A DNA stretch of 64,000 bases from assembly GCF_007993035.1 (NCBI RefSeq), contig NZ_VOOS01000003.1, positions 89,501 to 153,500 on the forward strand, in the 5' to 3' direction. The notes below the pieces were generated by a model that was not told the origin of the DNA, made no database searches, and was given only the letters and a program-made list of their open reading frames with translations. The first letter of the stretch is position 1. Every line of letters begins with the position of its first letter. A program made the translations under genes and the position numbers. This document shows positions 1-9,410 of the stretch, in pieces. The DNA comes from Vicingus serpentipes (GTDB taxonomy: Bacteria > Bacteroidota > Bacteroidia > Flavobacteriales_E > Vicingaceae).

Positions 1-3000
1 GTCTGAATTGGAGAATCCGCCAACAAAAACAATCATGTTTACATCACTTAAATCTTCTTTACCTGCAATTAAATCTGTCATGTGAATGTCTTTCACATCA
101 AAACCAGCCAAGAATAATGAGTAAGCCATTTCTCTATCGCCATTTACTCCTTTTTCACGGATTATTGCAGCTTTAATTCCTGTTGTGTTTTTTCTTCCGT
201 GCTCTAATCCATAATCAGCTAATTTACCTTTAAATTCTTCAGTAAATTTAAAGTCAATTGCATTTTGACTAAATGTTTCAAAACGTTGTTTTGCCAATTC
301 TGGTTTAGTTTGTTTTTGGTCTAATAAATAAGATGTTTTAAACCAAAGGTTTCTCATCTTATCTATGTCAAAACTTAATTTTGCACCATGATGTTTAATG
401 TCTAATGTTCTGTTGGCTGTTGGTTTTCCTAAAATATGAGCATGAATACCTTTTTTTCCTAACTCAGACACTGCTGCATTTTCATTTTTAACTTGAAGTA
501 CAACTGAAGGGATTTCGCTAAACAATATTTTTACTAAATCTTGTTCATCAAAAGATGAGAAGTTAATATCTAACCCACCTTTTGTGTTTGCAAAATTCAT
601 TTCTAATAAAGTAGTAATTAATCCGCCTGCAGAAACATCATGACCAGCTAATACTAAATCCTTTTTTATTAATGTTTGAACGGCATCAAATGTATTCGCA
701 AAATATTTATTATCGCTAATATTTGGTGTGCTTTCACCTAATCTATTTACAACTTGTGCAAATGAAGAACCTCCCAATTCGAAAGCATCTTTAGAAAAAT
801 CTACTAAAATTAATGAGCTATTTTCATCATTTACTAACACAGGTTCAACAACTTTTGTGATGTCGCTAACTTCTCCAGATGCTGTAATAATTACTGTTCC
901 AGGTGCATAAACTTTATCGTCTTTGTATTTTTGAACCATCGATAAAGAATCTTTACCTGTTGGGATATTTATACCTAAATCGCACGCAAAATCACTTACA
1001 GCTTCAACAGCTTCATAAAGTCTCGCATCTTCACCTTCGTTTTTACATGGCCACATCCAGTTTGCCGAAAGAGAAATAGATTTTAATCCATCAGTAAAAG
1101 GTGCCCAAATGATGTTTAATAATGCTTCTGATATTGCAAGCTTACTACCATTAATAGGATTTATTAAAGCAGCAGCAGGAGCATGACCAAGTGCAGTTGC
1201 TATCCCGTGTTTTCCTTTAAAATCAAGCGCAACAACACCTAGATTGTTTAATGGCAATTGTAATTCTCCTGCATTTTGTTGCTTAGCTACTTTTCCAGTT
1301 ACCGATCGGTCAACTTTGTTTGTCAACCAATCTTTACAAGCAACAGCTTCTAATTGTAATACTTGCTCTATATAAGTAGTAATTTTGTTGGTATCATAAT
1401 TAACTGGCTGATATTTCATATCAACAGTTTTATCAGTAATTATTGTTTTAGGAGGTTTTCCAAACATATCCTCTATCTTTAAATCGATAGGAGGTTCATT
1501 GGTTAGCTTGTCTTCAAATGTAAATTGATGGTTTCCATTAACTTCACCTACAACATACATAGGAGAACGTTCTCTTTTGCATATCTCTTCTAATAATGGA
1601 ATGTCTTCAGACTTAATAACTAGTCCCATTCGTTCTTGAGATTCATTTCCAATAATTTCTTTTGCAGAAAGGGTAGGGTCACCAACCGGTAATTTTCTCA
1701 AATCAATTGTCCCTCCAGTTTCTTCAACTAGTTCTGATAAACAATTTAAATGTCCACCAGCACCATGATCATGAATAGAAACAATAGGGTTTTTGGTAGA
1801 TTCTACAAAAGCACGAATAGCATTTGAAGCTCTTTTCTGCATTTCAGGGTTAGAACGTTGAATGGCGTTTAACTCAATAGAATTGCTAAATTCTCCAGTT
1901 GCTACAGAAGATACAGCACTTCCTCCCATACCAATTCTGTAGTTGTCTCCACCTAAAATAACAATTTTATCGCCTATTTCAGGAGTATGTTTTAAAGCGT
2001 CTTGGTGTTTTCCATATCCAATACCACCGGCTTGCATAATTACTTTGTCAAAACCGTATTTTTTACCATCTTCAGTATGTTCAAATGTAAATACTGAACC
2101 ATTAATCAATGGTTGGCCGAATTTATTTCCAAAGTCAGAAGCTCCATTTGAAGCCTTAATTAAAATGTCAATTGGAGATTGATAAAGCCAATCACGCTCT
2201 TCCATATTGTTTTCCCAGCTTCTTTCATTTCCTAGTCTTGGGTAAGCAGTCATGTATACTGCTGTTCCTGCCATTGGTACAGAGCCTTGACCACCAGCCA
2301 TTCTATCTCTAATCTCTCCACCAGAACCAGTTGCAGCACCATTAAATGGTTCTACGGTTGTAGGGAAGTTATGTGTTTCTGCTTTTAATGAAAGAACGGT
2401 ATCTATATCTGTTGTTTCAAAAAAGTCTGCTTTATTTTGTGTTTTTGGAGCAAATTGCATTGCGCGTGGTCCTCTTACAAAACTTACATTGTCTTTGTAA
2501 GCTGAAACAATTGTATTTGGATTTTGATTAGAAGTTTTTCTAATTAAATTAAACAGAGAAGACGGTTTTTCTTTGCCATCGATAACAAATGTTCCATTAA
2601 AGATTTTGTGACGACAATGTTCTGAATTCACTTGAGAAAATCCAAAAACTTCACTATCTGTTAATTTTCTTCCAACTCTGGTTGAAACGTCTTGTAAGTA
2701 TTTTACTTCCTCATCATTTAAAGCTAATCCTTCTTGTTGGTTGTATGCAGCTATGTCATCAATATATTGAACAGCTTCTGGTTTTACATTTATTGTAAAC
2801 AATTCTTGGTTTAATTCAGTAAACATTGCTTCGAGCATAGGGTCGTAAGCTGCATTTTTTGAAAGTTCAATTTTATATTCTTCAATTCTAATGATGTTGT
2901 TGATGCTCATGTTTTGAGTAATTTCAACAGCATTTGTGCTCCACGGTGAAACCATTGCAGCTCTTGGACCTACATAAAATCCATTAATGCTTTCACTATC

Positions 3001-3114
3001 AATTTTTTCTCCATTCAACAACCAGTTTAATTTTGGTAAATCACTTTCGTTCATTACACCATTAAATTGAACAGCAATAATTTTGTTTGAATTGGTTTTA
3101 AAGAATACGATCAT
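1..3114 (-). CDS. purL: Phosphoribosylformylglycinamidine synthase (PurL), partial at left edge
   Basis: Large single-chain FGAM synthase, which converts FGAR, glutamine and ATP to FGAM in step 4 of de novo purine synthesis in the cytosol. The frame is open from an ATG at 3114 to base 1, giving about 1038 codons; full-length single-chain enzymes are around 1200-1300 residues, so only the end of the glutamine amidotransferase domain is missing. Visible motifs include SEHCRHK in the N-terminal half, the ATP-grasp-like stretch KAETHNFPTTVEPFNGAATG, HDHGAGGH, and FVGGFSNSD at the cut end, which is the start of the glutaminase nucleophile region in its Bacteroidota form. A -7 box lies 35 bp upstream of the start. 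No other pur genes are in the window. Identification is secure; the C-terminus cannot be judged. Confidence 0.96.
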   Translation of the reverse strand, partial: MIVFFKTNSNKIIAVQFNGVMNESDLPKLNWLLNGEKIDSESINGFYVGPRAAMVSPWSTNAVEITQNMSINNIIRIEEYKIELSKNAAYDPMLEAMFTELNQELFTINVKPEAVQYIDDIAAYNQQEGLALNDEEVKYLQDVSTRVGRKLTDSEVFGFSQVNSEHCRHKIFNGTFVIDGKEKPSSLFNLIRKTSNQNPNTIVSAYKDNVSFVRGPRAMQFAPKTQNKADFFETTDIDTVLSLKAETHNFPTTVEPFNGAATGSGGEIRDRMAGGQGSVPMAGTAVYMTAYPRLGNERSWENNMEERDWLYQSPIDILIKASNGASDFGNKFGQPLINGSVFTFEHTEDGKKYGFDKVIMQAGGIGYGKHQDALKHTPEIGDKIVILGGDNYRIGMGGSAVSSVATGEFSNSIELNAIQRSNPEMQKRASNAIRAFVESTKNPIVSIHDHGAGGHLNCLSELVEETGGTIDLRKLPVGDPTLSAKEIIGNESQERMGLVIKSEDIPLLEEICKRERSPMYVVGEVNGNHQFTFEDKLTNEPPIDLKIEDMFGKPPKTIITDKTVDMKYQPVNYDTNKITTYIEQVLQLEAVACKDWLTNKVDRSVTGKVAKQQNAGELQLPLNNLGVVALDFKGKHGIATALGHAPAAALINPINGSKLAISEALLNIIWAPFTDGLKSISLSANWMWPCKNEGEDARLYEAVEAVSDFACDLGINIPTGKDSLSMVQKYKDDKVYAPGTVIITASGEVSDITKVVEPVLVNDENSSLILVDFSKDAFELGGSSFAQVVNRLGESTPNISDNKYFANTFDAVQTLIKKDLVLAGHDVSAGGLITTLLEMNFANTKGGLDINFSSFDEQDLVKILFSEIPSVVLQVKNENAAVSELGKKGIHAHILGKPTANRTLDIKHHGAKLSFDIDKMRNLWFKTSYLLDQKQTKPELAKQRFETFSQNAIDFKFTEEFKGKLADYGLEHGRKNTTGIKAAIIREKGVNGDREMAYSLFLAGFDVKDIHMTDLIAGKEDLSDVNMIVFVGGFSNSD

Positions 3115-3148
3115 TTTTCGACTTTTAAGCTTAAAGTTTTAAGAAATG

Positions 3149-3156
3149 CAAAGTTA
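3149..3156 (-). promoter_or_regulatory. Putative -7 promoter box of purL
   Basis: Reading the minus strand gives TAACTTTGC, an exact match to the Bacteroidota -7 consensus TAnnTTTG. It predicts a leader of roughly 30 nt before the purL ATG. No convincing TTTG -33 element is seen at the usual distance. A 12-bp palindrome (3124-3135) falls inside the predicted leader. Confidence 0.5.
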
Positions 3157-3312
3157 GAAAGAACGCTATATTTCTTCGCCTAACTTTCTGATTTTTTTAA
3201 AAATATATTAACAGTTTTTTAGCTTTTGTGGAATAACTTAAATATAGAAACAACCTTTTTGATAATATATTCGTATTACTTTCGTAATATCCTGATAATC
3301 TGAATACAAACA

Positions 3313-3843
3313 TTGGAATTAGACGAAATAATAAAAGGTTGTAGAGAAGGCAGTAGAAAGCATCAAGAGGCTTTGTATAATATGTTTGCGTCTAAAATGT
3401 TTGGAGTTTGTTTAACATATACTCGAGATAGAGATTTAGCTCAAGATATTTTACATGATGGATTTTTTAAAGTGTTTAAAAAATTTCATCAATACAATGA
3501 AGATTGGAGCTTGTTTGCATGGGTAAGAAGAATTATTGTTAATACAGCTATTGATCATTTCAGAAAAACAAACCGAATTACTAATGTTGATTTTCAAGAA
3601 TCGGAATATTTAGGAGGTTCTTATGATGATGTGTCTGAAAGTTTTAAGACAGCTGATTTATCTCAAATTATAAATATGCTTCCTATTGGAGCTCGAACAG
3701 TTTTTAATCTATACGTGGTTGAAGGTTATAAACATCGAGAAATTGCTGACATCTTAAATATTAGTGCAGGAACTTCTAAATCACAACTTTCTAAAGCGAA
3801 AAGTGTTCTTAAAGAATTAGTAAATAAATATTACGATAGGTGA
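3313..3843 (+). CDS. ECF-type RNA polymerase sigma factor
   Basis: A 176-residue sigma-70 family protein with only regions 2 and 4, the layout of an extracytoplasmic-function sigma factor. Region 2 spans about residues 20-85 (DRDLAQDILHDGFFKVFKKF, then WVRRIIVNTAIDHFRK). Region 4 spans about residues 115-172, with helix-turn-helix YKHREIADILNISAGTSKSQ. The start is a TTG at 3313; the next in-frame ATG would remove part of region 2, so TTG is preferred. The stop overlaps the GTG start of the next gene (GTGA), which implies translational coupling. In this phylum such pairs usually encode a sigma factor with its membrane-bound partner. The target regulon cannot be read from the sequence. Confidence 0.9.
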   Translation: MELDEIIKGCREGSRKHQEALYNMFASKMFGVCLTYTRDRDLAQDILHDGFFKVFKKFHQYNEDWSLFAWVRRIIVNTAIDHFRKTNRITNVDFQESEYLGGSYDDVSESFKTADLSQIINMLPIGARTVFNLYVVEGYKHREIADILNISAGTSKSQLSKAKSVLKELVNKYYDR

Positions 3844-5279
3844 GTAAGGATGGAAACATAGAGGATTGGTATAAGGGTGAACTTTCAAATTTTGAAGCGA
3901 ATCCTGATGCTGATGGGTGGGAGTCAATTTCCAGCCAATTGGATAATGATGCGATATTGACTGATGAAAATGTTGGAGAATGGTATGTGCAAGAATTGGA
4001 AAAATTTCAGACTGCACCTGATAAAGAAGTTTGGAGTAAGTTGTCTACAAAATTAGATGTAACAAGTGTTTGGGATAAGTTGTTGGTTTCATTAAATCAA
4101 TATGACAGAATGATTTGGTGGAGAAATACGGCTTTTAAATCTGCTGCGCTTTTACTTTTATTTATAGGAGGTTATTATACTTATACAAATATAGGAGGTG
4201 AGGAAAGCAATAATAAATTTATTGTTTCTGAATCAATATTAGGAGAAAATGGTACAACTAAAAATAATACTATCGGATTTGAAAAAGCTAAAAATAATTT
4301 AAACGCAAAACAATCTTCTTCTGTTATTGATGAAAAGGTGTTTAGTAAAGCAAGCTTTTCAGTAGCGCCTAAATTAACAACTATTGTTACTAGAAAAGGA
4401 GAGCCAAAAGCAAAACGTTCAAACAACAATAATGAAATGCTAGTTGCATCTATGGCAACAAAAGTGGAAAAGATACAGTCTTTAAAAGTAGGAGAATTAG
4501 GGGGGGATTATTCTATACTTCCTTTAATTTATAACACTAAAGCTCCTGTTAATTTAGAAACGAAAAGAATAACCTCAAAAGAGTTTTTGGTAAAAAAAGA
4601 TCAAAACAAAATAATATTTAATTCGAAAAGATTCTCTTCTCATTTTGTTTTTGGAATGTATGCTCGTCGACTATATTTTGGAGTTAATGGAGGTGTGAAA
4701 TATCAAACATTGTTTGCTAGTAGTAAGCAAAATGAAGCATTCTCTAATTTTACTAAAAAGCAATTGATGGATTTTGGAGGAAGTTTTGGGGCAACTGTTG
4801 GGTTGATAGTTTCTGATAAATTTAATTTAGAAGCAAATGTAAATGTATTATCAACAAGTGGTAATAAGCATGAATATTCATCATCTAGTAATAGTTTAAT
4901 TCAAGAAGTTAACCTTCAATATTCTACTGTTAGCTTATTGGCTAAAAAAATGAATAATAAGTCTACATTTGATAATAAAAAATACTCTACAAATTATATT
5001 GGAGGCTTATATGCAGGGTTTTTAACAGCTGCAGAAAATAATATTGATGGAAATATAGTTGATATGAAGAGTCAATATTCTAATATAGATATAGGAATTG
5101 TATTAGGAATTGAGCAGGATAGATATATTACAAAAGAATTAGTTGTTACACCTGGAGTTAGATTTTATCAAGGTCTTTTAAATACTTCTAATCAATCAAA
5201 TGAGCTAATGAATTCATCTAGAAATTTTTCGGTTGAATTCAATATTGGGCTAAAGTATATTTTCTTAAAGAAAAATTAA
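3840..5279 (+). CDS. Membrane-anchored putative sigma-factor partner with C-terminal beta-barrel-like domain
   Basis: A 479-residue protein starting with a GTG that overlaps the sigma-factor stop. The cytoplasmic N-terminus carries two copies of one motif: residues 6-35 (NIEDWYKGELSNF...) and 44-73 (NVGEWYVQELEKF...), each NxxxWYxxELxxFxxxPDxxxWxxxSxxLD. A transmembrane segment follows at about 97-116 (SAALLLLFIGGYYTYT). Residues about 270-479 alternate glycine and aromatic residues (YFGVNGGVKYQ, GGLYAGF, VTPGVRFYQG) and end in IGLKYIFLKKN, like the PorT-type outer-membrane barrel domains common downstream of Bacteroidota ECF sigma genes. An anti-sigma role is inferred from position and the repeated cytoplasmic motif; no named anti-sigma domain is recognised. 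Confidence 0.7.
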   Translation: MSKDGNIEDWYKGELSNFEANPDADGWESISSQLDNDAILTDENVGEWYVQELEKFQTAPDKEVWSKLSTKLDVTSVWDKLLVSLNQYDRMIWWRNTAFKSAALLLLFIGGYYTYTNIGGEESNNKFIVSESILGENGTTKNNTIGFEKAKNNLNAKQSSSVIDEKVFSKASFSVAPKLTTIVTRKGEPKAKRSNNNNEMLVASMATKVEKIQSLKVGELGGDYSILPLIYNTKAPVNLETKRITSKEFLVKKDQNKIIFNSKRFSSHFVFGMYARRLYFGVNGGVKYQTLFASSKQNEAFSNFTKKQLMDFGGSFGATVGLIVSDKFNLEANVNVLSTSGNKHEYSSSSNSLIQEVNLQYSTVSLLAKKMNNKSTFDNKKYSTNYIGGLYAGFLTAAENNIDGNIVDMKSQYSNIDIGIVLGIEQDRYITKELVVTPGVRFYQGLLNTSNQSNELMNSSRNFSVEFNIGLKYIFLKKN

Positions 5280-5333
5280 TATCAAACCAACCATTTAGCA
5301 TAGTAAATCGTGTTACATTTGAAATCTGATAAC

Positions 5334-5786
5334 ATGAGTATCTTAAAAAACATATTAACCATTTCAGTAGTTGCAGGAATTTTTGTTTTGCATCCTAGTT
5401 TAAATAAAGGTGACAATCCAATTTCTTATTTACAATATTTAGTTTATGGCAATTCTTTAACGTTAGATGTGAATTCATCAATAAAGAAAGAAGCCATAAA
5501 AATATTGTGGGTTAATCAAGATGCAAAACAAGAGTTAGTTGTTTTTGAAAAAGGGCAGATTTTAAATGAAGTACCTTCAGAAATCGGAAATCAAAAATTA
5601 TTAGTTTACTATTTCGATAGTTATATTGGTGAGATTCAACAAGAAAAAACTAAAAAATTTCAAGCACATCAATATCACATTAAATTATCTTCAAAAAACA
5701 ATACAGTTTTTTTTAATGGTGAAATTGAAGGTCCTGCTAGTTATAAATCACCTTCAGTTACTATTCCTAACATGGCTTCCTTGTAA
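5334..5786 (+). CDS. Hypothetical exported protein
   Basis: An open frame also exists from a GTG at 5310, but the ATG at 5334 gives a sensible N-terminus (MSILKNILTISVVAGIFVLH), a signal peptide or membrane anchor, so it is preferred (150 residues). The rest is hydrophilic with predicted beta-strand character and no motif I recognise. It lies 54 bp after the sigma-partner gene in the same direction and ends at a hairpin terminator, so it is probably the last gene of the sigma-factor operon. Function unknown. Confidence 0.7.
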   Translation: MSILKNILTISVVAGIFVLHPSLNKGDNPISYLQYLVYGNSLTLDVNSSIKKEAIKILWVNQDAKQELVVFEKGQILNEVPSEIGNQKLLVYYFDSYIGEIQQEKTKKFQAHQYHIKLSSKNNTVFFNGEIEGPASYKSPSVTIPNMASL

Positions 5787-5787
5787 T

Positions 5788-5820
5788 AAAAAAGCCTTAC
5801 TAAATTAGCAAGGCTTTTTT
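5788..5820. terminator. Bidirectional hairpin terminator
   Basis: AAAGCCTT (5791-5798) pairs with AAGGCTTT (5810-5817), flanked by an A run on the left and a T run on the right. It separates the convergent exported-protein gene and nrdJ and can serve both strands. Confidence 0.85.
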
Positions 5821-5840
5821 TACTCAGTATATTTAGTTGA

Positions 5841-8462
5841 TTACCCACATTTAGAGTGACCACAACTTTTACAATTTAAACATCCTTCCTCATAAACTAA
5901 AGATGGTTCTTTACAGCTAGGGCATACATTTTCAGCTGGTTTAGTTCCGTCAGGAATAAATTTCTTTAAAGCTCTAACCACACCTTTTTTCCATGTGTTT
6001 AATGTTTCGTCATTTAAGTGTAAATCGTCAACCATATCTACCACAAAGTTTAATGGCATTCCGTGACGTAGAACTCCAGAAATTAATTTAGCATAATTCC
6101 AGTACTCTTCGTTAAACGTTCTAGATAAACCTTCGATTGTAGTTTTATAACCATGGCTATCTTCATATTGGAAATCGTAACGAGTTTTTCCGTCTTCAGA
6201 TTTACTCTTAATTACCCAGCCATTTTGTACTTGTGATAATATTGAAAATGATTCTTTGGCAGCACCAGTAAATACTTCATAAGGTCTTCCGTCTAATAAG
6301 CCAACAACAGCAATCCATTTTTCACTTTCGTTATTAAATTGGATAATTTCAGCTTCTAATTTATCAGGACGTTTTGGAGCATTTGTTTCTAAAAATTTAT
6401 TGATGATTTCATCTTCTTTCTTTTCTTCATTAGAAATTAAAACACCACTTCTTGAACCATCTCTATATACAGTAATTCCTTTACAACCTTCTTCCCATCC
6501 AGTAAGGTATATTTCACTTACTAATTCTTCAGGACATTCGTTAGGCACATTAACTGTTACACTAATTGAATGGTCAATCCATTTTTGAACAGCACCTTGT
6601 AATCTTACTTTTTCAACCCAATCCACATCGTTTGCAGTAGCTCCGTGATAAGGAGATTTAGCAATTACTTTTGCTAAATCTTCTTCGTTCATAGCTGCAA
6701 CTTCGGTTGTGTCATAGCCATTAACCTCTAACCAAGTGTTAAATTTGTGGTGGAACACATGATATTCTTCCCATGAATCACCAACTTCATCTACAAAATC
6801 AACTCTAGAGTTTTTATCGTTTGGATTTACTTTTTTTCTTCTTTTATAAGAAACCATAAAGACAGGTTCAATTCCTGAAGAAGTTTGTGTCATTAAACTA
6901 GTAGTTCCCGTTGGAGCAATAGTTAATAAAGCAATATTTCTTCTTCCGTATTTTACCATATCGTTGTAAAGAGCTGGATCAGCATCTTTAATACGGTTTA
7001 TCATTGGGTTTTTCTCTTCTCTAATTGCATCATAAATAGGAAAAGCTCCTCTGTCTCTAGCCATATCTACCGAAGAACGGTATGCAGCTAAAGCTAAGTT
7101 TTTGTGTATGTCTGTAGAGAAAGATGTTGCTTCTGGAGTTCCATATTTATAACCTAAAGCTGCTAACATATCACCTTCAGCAGTAATTCCAACTCCAGTT
7201 CTTCTTCCTTGTATAGCTTTAGTTTTTATTTTTTGCCAAAGATTTAATTCTGTTTGTTTAATTTCTAAACTTTCAGGATCAGATTCAATTTTTTCAATAA
7301 TTCTGTTAACTTTTTCCATTTCCAAGTCAACTATATCATCCATAATACGTTGAGCCATCCCAACATGTTTGTTGAATTTTTCGTAGTTAAAAGTAGCTCC
7401 TTCAGTAAAAGGATTTTCTACATAGCTATATAGGTTTACAGCTAATAAACGACAGCTATCATAAGGACATAATGGAATTTCACCACAAGGGTTAGTAGAA
7501 ACTGTTCTAAACCCTAAATCAGCGTAACAATCAGGAATAGATTCATCAATGATTGTGTCCCAGAATAAGATTCCTGGTTCAGCTGATTTCCATGCGTTAT
7601 GAATAATTTTATCCCAAAGTGTTTTAGCATTTACTGAGCTAGTATATTTTGGGTTGTCAGAATTAATAGGGTATTGTTGTTTGTACTCAGAATTTGATTT
7701 TACAGCACGCATAAAATCGTGATCAATTTTTACAGAAACATTAGCGCCAGTTACTTTAGTTCCGTCCATTTTTGCATCAATAAAATGCTCAGCATCTGGA
7801 TGTTTTACTGAAACAGAAAGCATTAATGCTCCTCTTCTTCCATCTTGAGCAACTTCTCTAGTTGAGTTTGAGTATCTTTCCATGAATGGAACAACTCCTG
7901 TAGAAGTTAGTGCGCTATTTTTTACTGGGCTTCCTTTTGGTCGGATGTGAGATAAATCGTGTCCAACTCCACCTCTTCTTTTCATCAATTGAACTTGTTC
8001 TTCATCAACCTTCATTACCCCTCCATAAGAGTCTGAATTTCCATCATTTCCAATAACAAAACAGTTTGATAAAGAACCTATTTGGTAATCATTACCAATT
8101 CCTGTCATAGGACCACCTTGAGGAACGATATATTTAAAATCTTTGATTACATCATAGATTTCTTCTTCTGTGTATGAGTTATCATATTTTAATTCTACTC
8201 GAGCAATTTCTTTTGCCAAACGTCTGTGCATTTGGTCAGGGTTACTTTCGTAAATATTTCCTTCAGAATCTTTTAAAGCATATTTATTAATCCAAACATT
8301 TGCAGCTAATTCGTCACCTTTAAAATATTTTGTGGCTTCGATTAAAGCTTCATCAAAAGAATATGTTTTTATCACTGTTTCATCATTTTTTGAGTTTTCT
8401 ACTGATAAAATCTCATTCGTTTTTTGAGCTGACTCACTTGTTTGATTTAATGTTTTCTCCAT
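5841..8462 (-). CDS. nrdJ: Adenosylcobalamin-dependent (class II) ribonucleotide reductase
   Basis: An 873-residue class II ribonucleotide reductase that reduces ribonucleotides to deoxyribonucleotides using B12 rather than an iron or manganese radical subunit, so it works with or without oxygen. NPCGEI at 324-329 holds the radical cysteine (Cys326) and its acid partner Glu328. Cys134 (LSNCFV) and Cys337 (YDSCRLL) sit at the spacing of the redox pair in the Thermotoga maritima enzyme. Other family motifs are KRRGGVGHDLS near 161 and TIAPTGTTS. The C-terminus is a four-plus-cysteine zinc-ribbon-like tail (CPSCKEP...CLNCKSCGHSKCG) that probably delivers reducing electrons. The ATG at 8462 is chosen. 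No cobalamin riboswitch was found upstream. Confidence 0.96.
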   Translation of the reverse strand: MEKTLNQTSESAQKTNEILSVENSKNDETVIKTYSFDEALIEATKYFKGDELAANVWINKYALKDSEGNIYESNPDQMHRRLAKEIARVELKYDNSYTEEEIYDVIKDFKYIVPQGGPMTGIGNDYQIGSLSNCFVIGNDGNSDSYGGVMKVDEEQVQLMKRRGGVGHDLSHIRPKGSPVKNSALTSTGVVPFMERYSNSTREVAQDGRRGALMLSVSVKHPDAEHFIDAKMDGTKVTGANVSVKIDHDFMRAVKSNSEYKQQYPINSDNPKYTSSVNAKTLWDKIIHNAWKSAEPGILFWDTIIDESIPDCYADLGFRTVSTNPCGEIPLCPYDSCRLLAVNLYSYVENPFTEGATFNYEKFNKHVGMAQRIMDDIVDLEMEKVNRIIEKIESDPESLEIKQTELNLWQKIKTKAIQGRRTGVGITAEGDMLAALGYKYGTPEATSFSTDIHKNLALAAYRSSVDMARDRGAFPIYDAIREEKNPMINRIKDADPALYNDMVKYGRRNIALLTIAPTGTTSLMTQTSSGIEPVFMVSYKRRKKVNPNDKNSRVDFVDEVGDSWEEYHVFHHKFNTWLEVNGYDTTEVAAMNEEDLAKVIAKSPYHGATANDVDWVEKVRLQGAVQKWIDHSISVTVNVPNECPEELVSEIYLTGWEEGCKGITVYRDGSRSGVLISNEEKKEDEIINKFLETNAPKRPDKLEAEIIQFNNESEKWIAVVGLLDGRPYEVFTGAAKESFSILSQVQNGWVIKSKSEDGKTRYDFQYEDSHGYKTTIEGLSRTFNEEYWNYAKLISGVLRHGMPLNFVVDMVDDLHLNDETLNTWKKGVVRALKKFIPDGTKPAENVCPSCKEPSLVYEEGCLNCKSCGHSKCG

Positions 8463-8986
8463 TTCTGAAAGGGGTTTTGATCGGTTAATAATAATGAGTA
8501 ATTCTTGTTAAAATCACTTGTACAAGTATAGTTTAGTTTCATCGAATTTTTAATACGATTCATCTACTATATTTTTCAACAACCAAGTTAGTTTATAACG
8601 ATAGGTGTTTGAGCTAAATTGCCTTGTTTTTATTAACAATGATTTCTTAATTACTAATTTTTAGTAGATAACGAAAAAGAAGCAATACTGCGTGCTTTTA
8701 ATAAGGGGTTAACGTTCTGTTTTAGTGTGATTAATGAAATAAGTATGAAATTTTTAACGAGATATAATTATAGGAAATTCAGGGTGGAATTTGTTTTTTA
8801 TATTAAAATAATTGAGATTGTTTTTTTTGAAAATCATTTTCTAAAATGATTAATATAATTTAATAGAAAAATGGTTGATGGTAGTGAAATTTTTGCAAAT
8901 TAAGTTTGATTATTTTATATATAAATAATTTATATATAATCTATAAATACTTTTTATAAAAGAATAAAAAGTATATTTTTGAATTA
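8463..8986. other. 524-bp AT-rich intergenic region between divergent genes
   Basis: Separates divergent nrdJ and the 8987 gene. It holds a perfect 12-bp palindrome ACTTGTACAAGT at 8516-8527, about 55 bp upstream of nrdJ, overlapping a near-consensus minus-strand -7 box (TATACTTG, 8523-8530). At the other end there is an exact plus-strand -7 box (8974-8981). The stretch 8880-8980 is almost pure A/T. No open frame, RNA gene or riboswitch was recognised. Confidence 0.5.
8974..8981 (+). promoter_or_regulatory. Putative -7 box of the small acidic protein gene
   Basis: TATTTTTG matches TAnnTTTG exactly and ends 5 bp before the ATG at 8987. If used with normal spacing, transcription would begin at or next to the start codon. 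Confidence 0.4.
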
Positions 8987-9316
8987 ATGAGAGCTGTTTT
9001 TTTACCAATATTATTATCTATATTATTACTTTCTCCAATTGTGATTGTAAGTTGCTGTAATATTTTGGGTTACATAGCTTCAATTGATCTTGTTGAATCT
9101 GAAGAGAAACAAGAACCATTAGGAGAAAAGTCCCCTAGTCAAGATGGTTCTGAAGAAGAAGGCGAGGAAGAAGAACATATTATTGTAGTGGATAATTTTC
9201 TGCTTTTTCATGTTTTTTTCGTTACACCATCGGATAAAACAATTTTTAATAAAAAACCACTTCTTGTATTTCTAGATGTTCAAATCCAGCCTCCTTTGGA
9301 TGTAGTTAGTGTTTAA
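8987..9316 (+). CDS. Small acidic exported protein, function unknown
   Basis: A 109-residue protein with a strongly hydrophobic N-terminus (residues 4-30) containing a Cys-Cys pair (VSCCN), which could be a signal peptide, a poor lipobox or a membrane anchor. A very acidic linker follows (about residues 38-63, EEEGEEEE), then a conserved-looking hydrophobic tail ending QPPLDVVSV. It lies 94 bp upstream of a SulP transporter with no terminator between, so co-transcription and an accessory role in anion or bicarbonate transport are possible but unproven. I do not recognise the family; small copper-operon proteins of Flavobacteriia were considered but their His-Tyr-Cys motif is absent. Confidence 0.6.
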   Translation: MRAVFLPILLSILLLSPIVIVSCCNILGYIASIDLVESEEKQEPLGEKSPSQDGSEEEGEEEEHIIVVDNFLLFHVFFVTPSDKTIFNKKPLLVFLDVQIQPPLDVVSV

Positions 9317-9410
9317 TTTGTCATATTGATAATTTATTTATCATCATTTAAAATTTGAGTTACAGCCTTAAATTATTATGCTGTAGCTTATCTCTAACTA
9401 AAAATATAAA

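Noticed and set aside
728-2182. Plus-strand open frames of 60-79 codons inside purL
   Set aside because: They are antisense to a fully conserved purL frame and have no family features.
8463-8986. Cobalamin riboswitch upstream of nrdJ
   Set aside because: No B12-box core (GCCACTG type) or matching fold was found on the minus strand.
8987-9316. Small copper-operon (HYC_CC_PP-type) protein
   Set aside because: The Cys-Cys and Pro-Pro pairs are suggestive but the His-Tyr-Cys motif and metal genes are absent.
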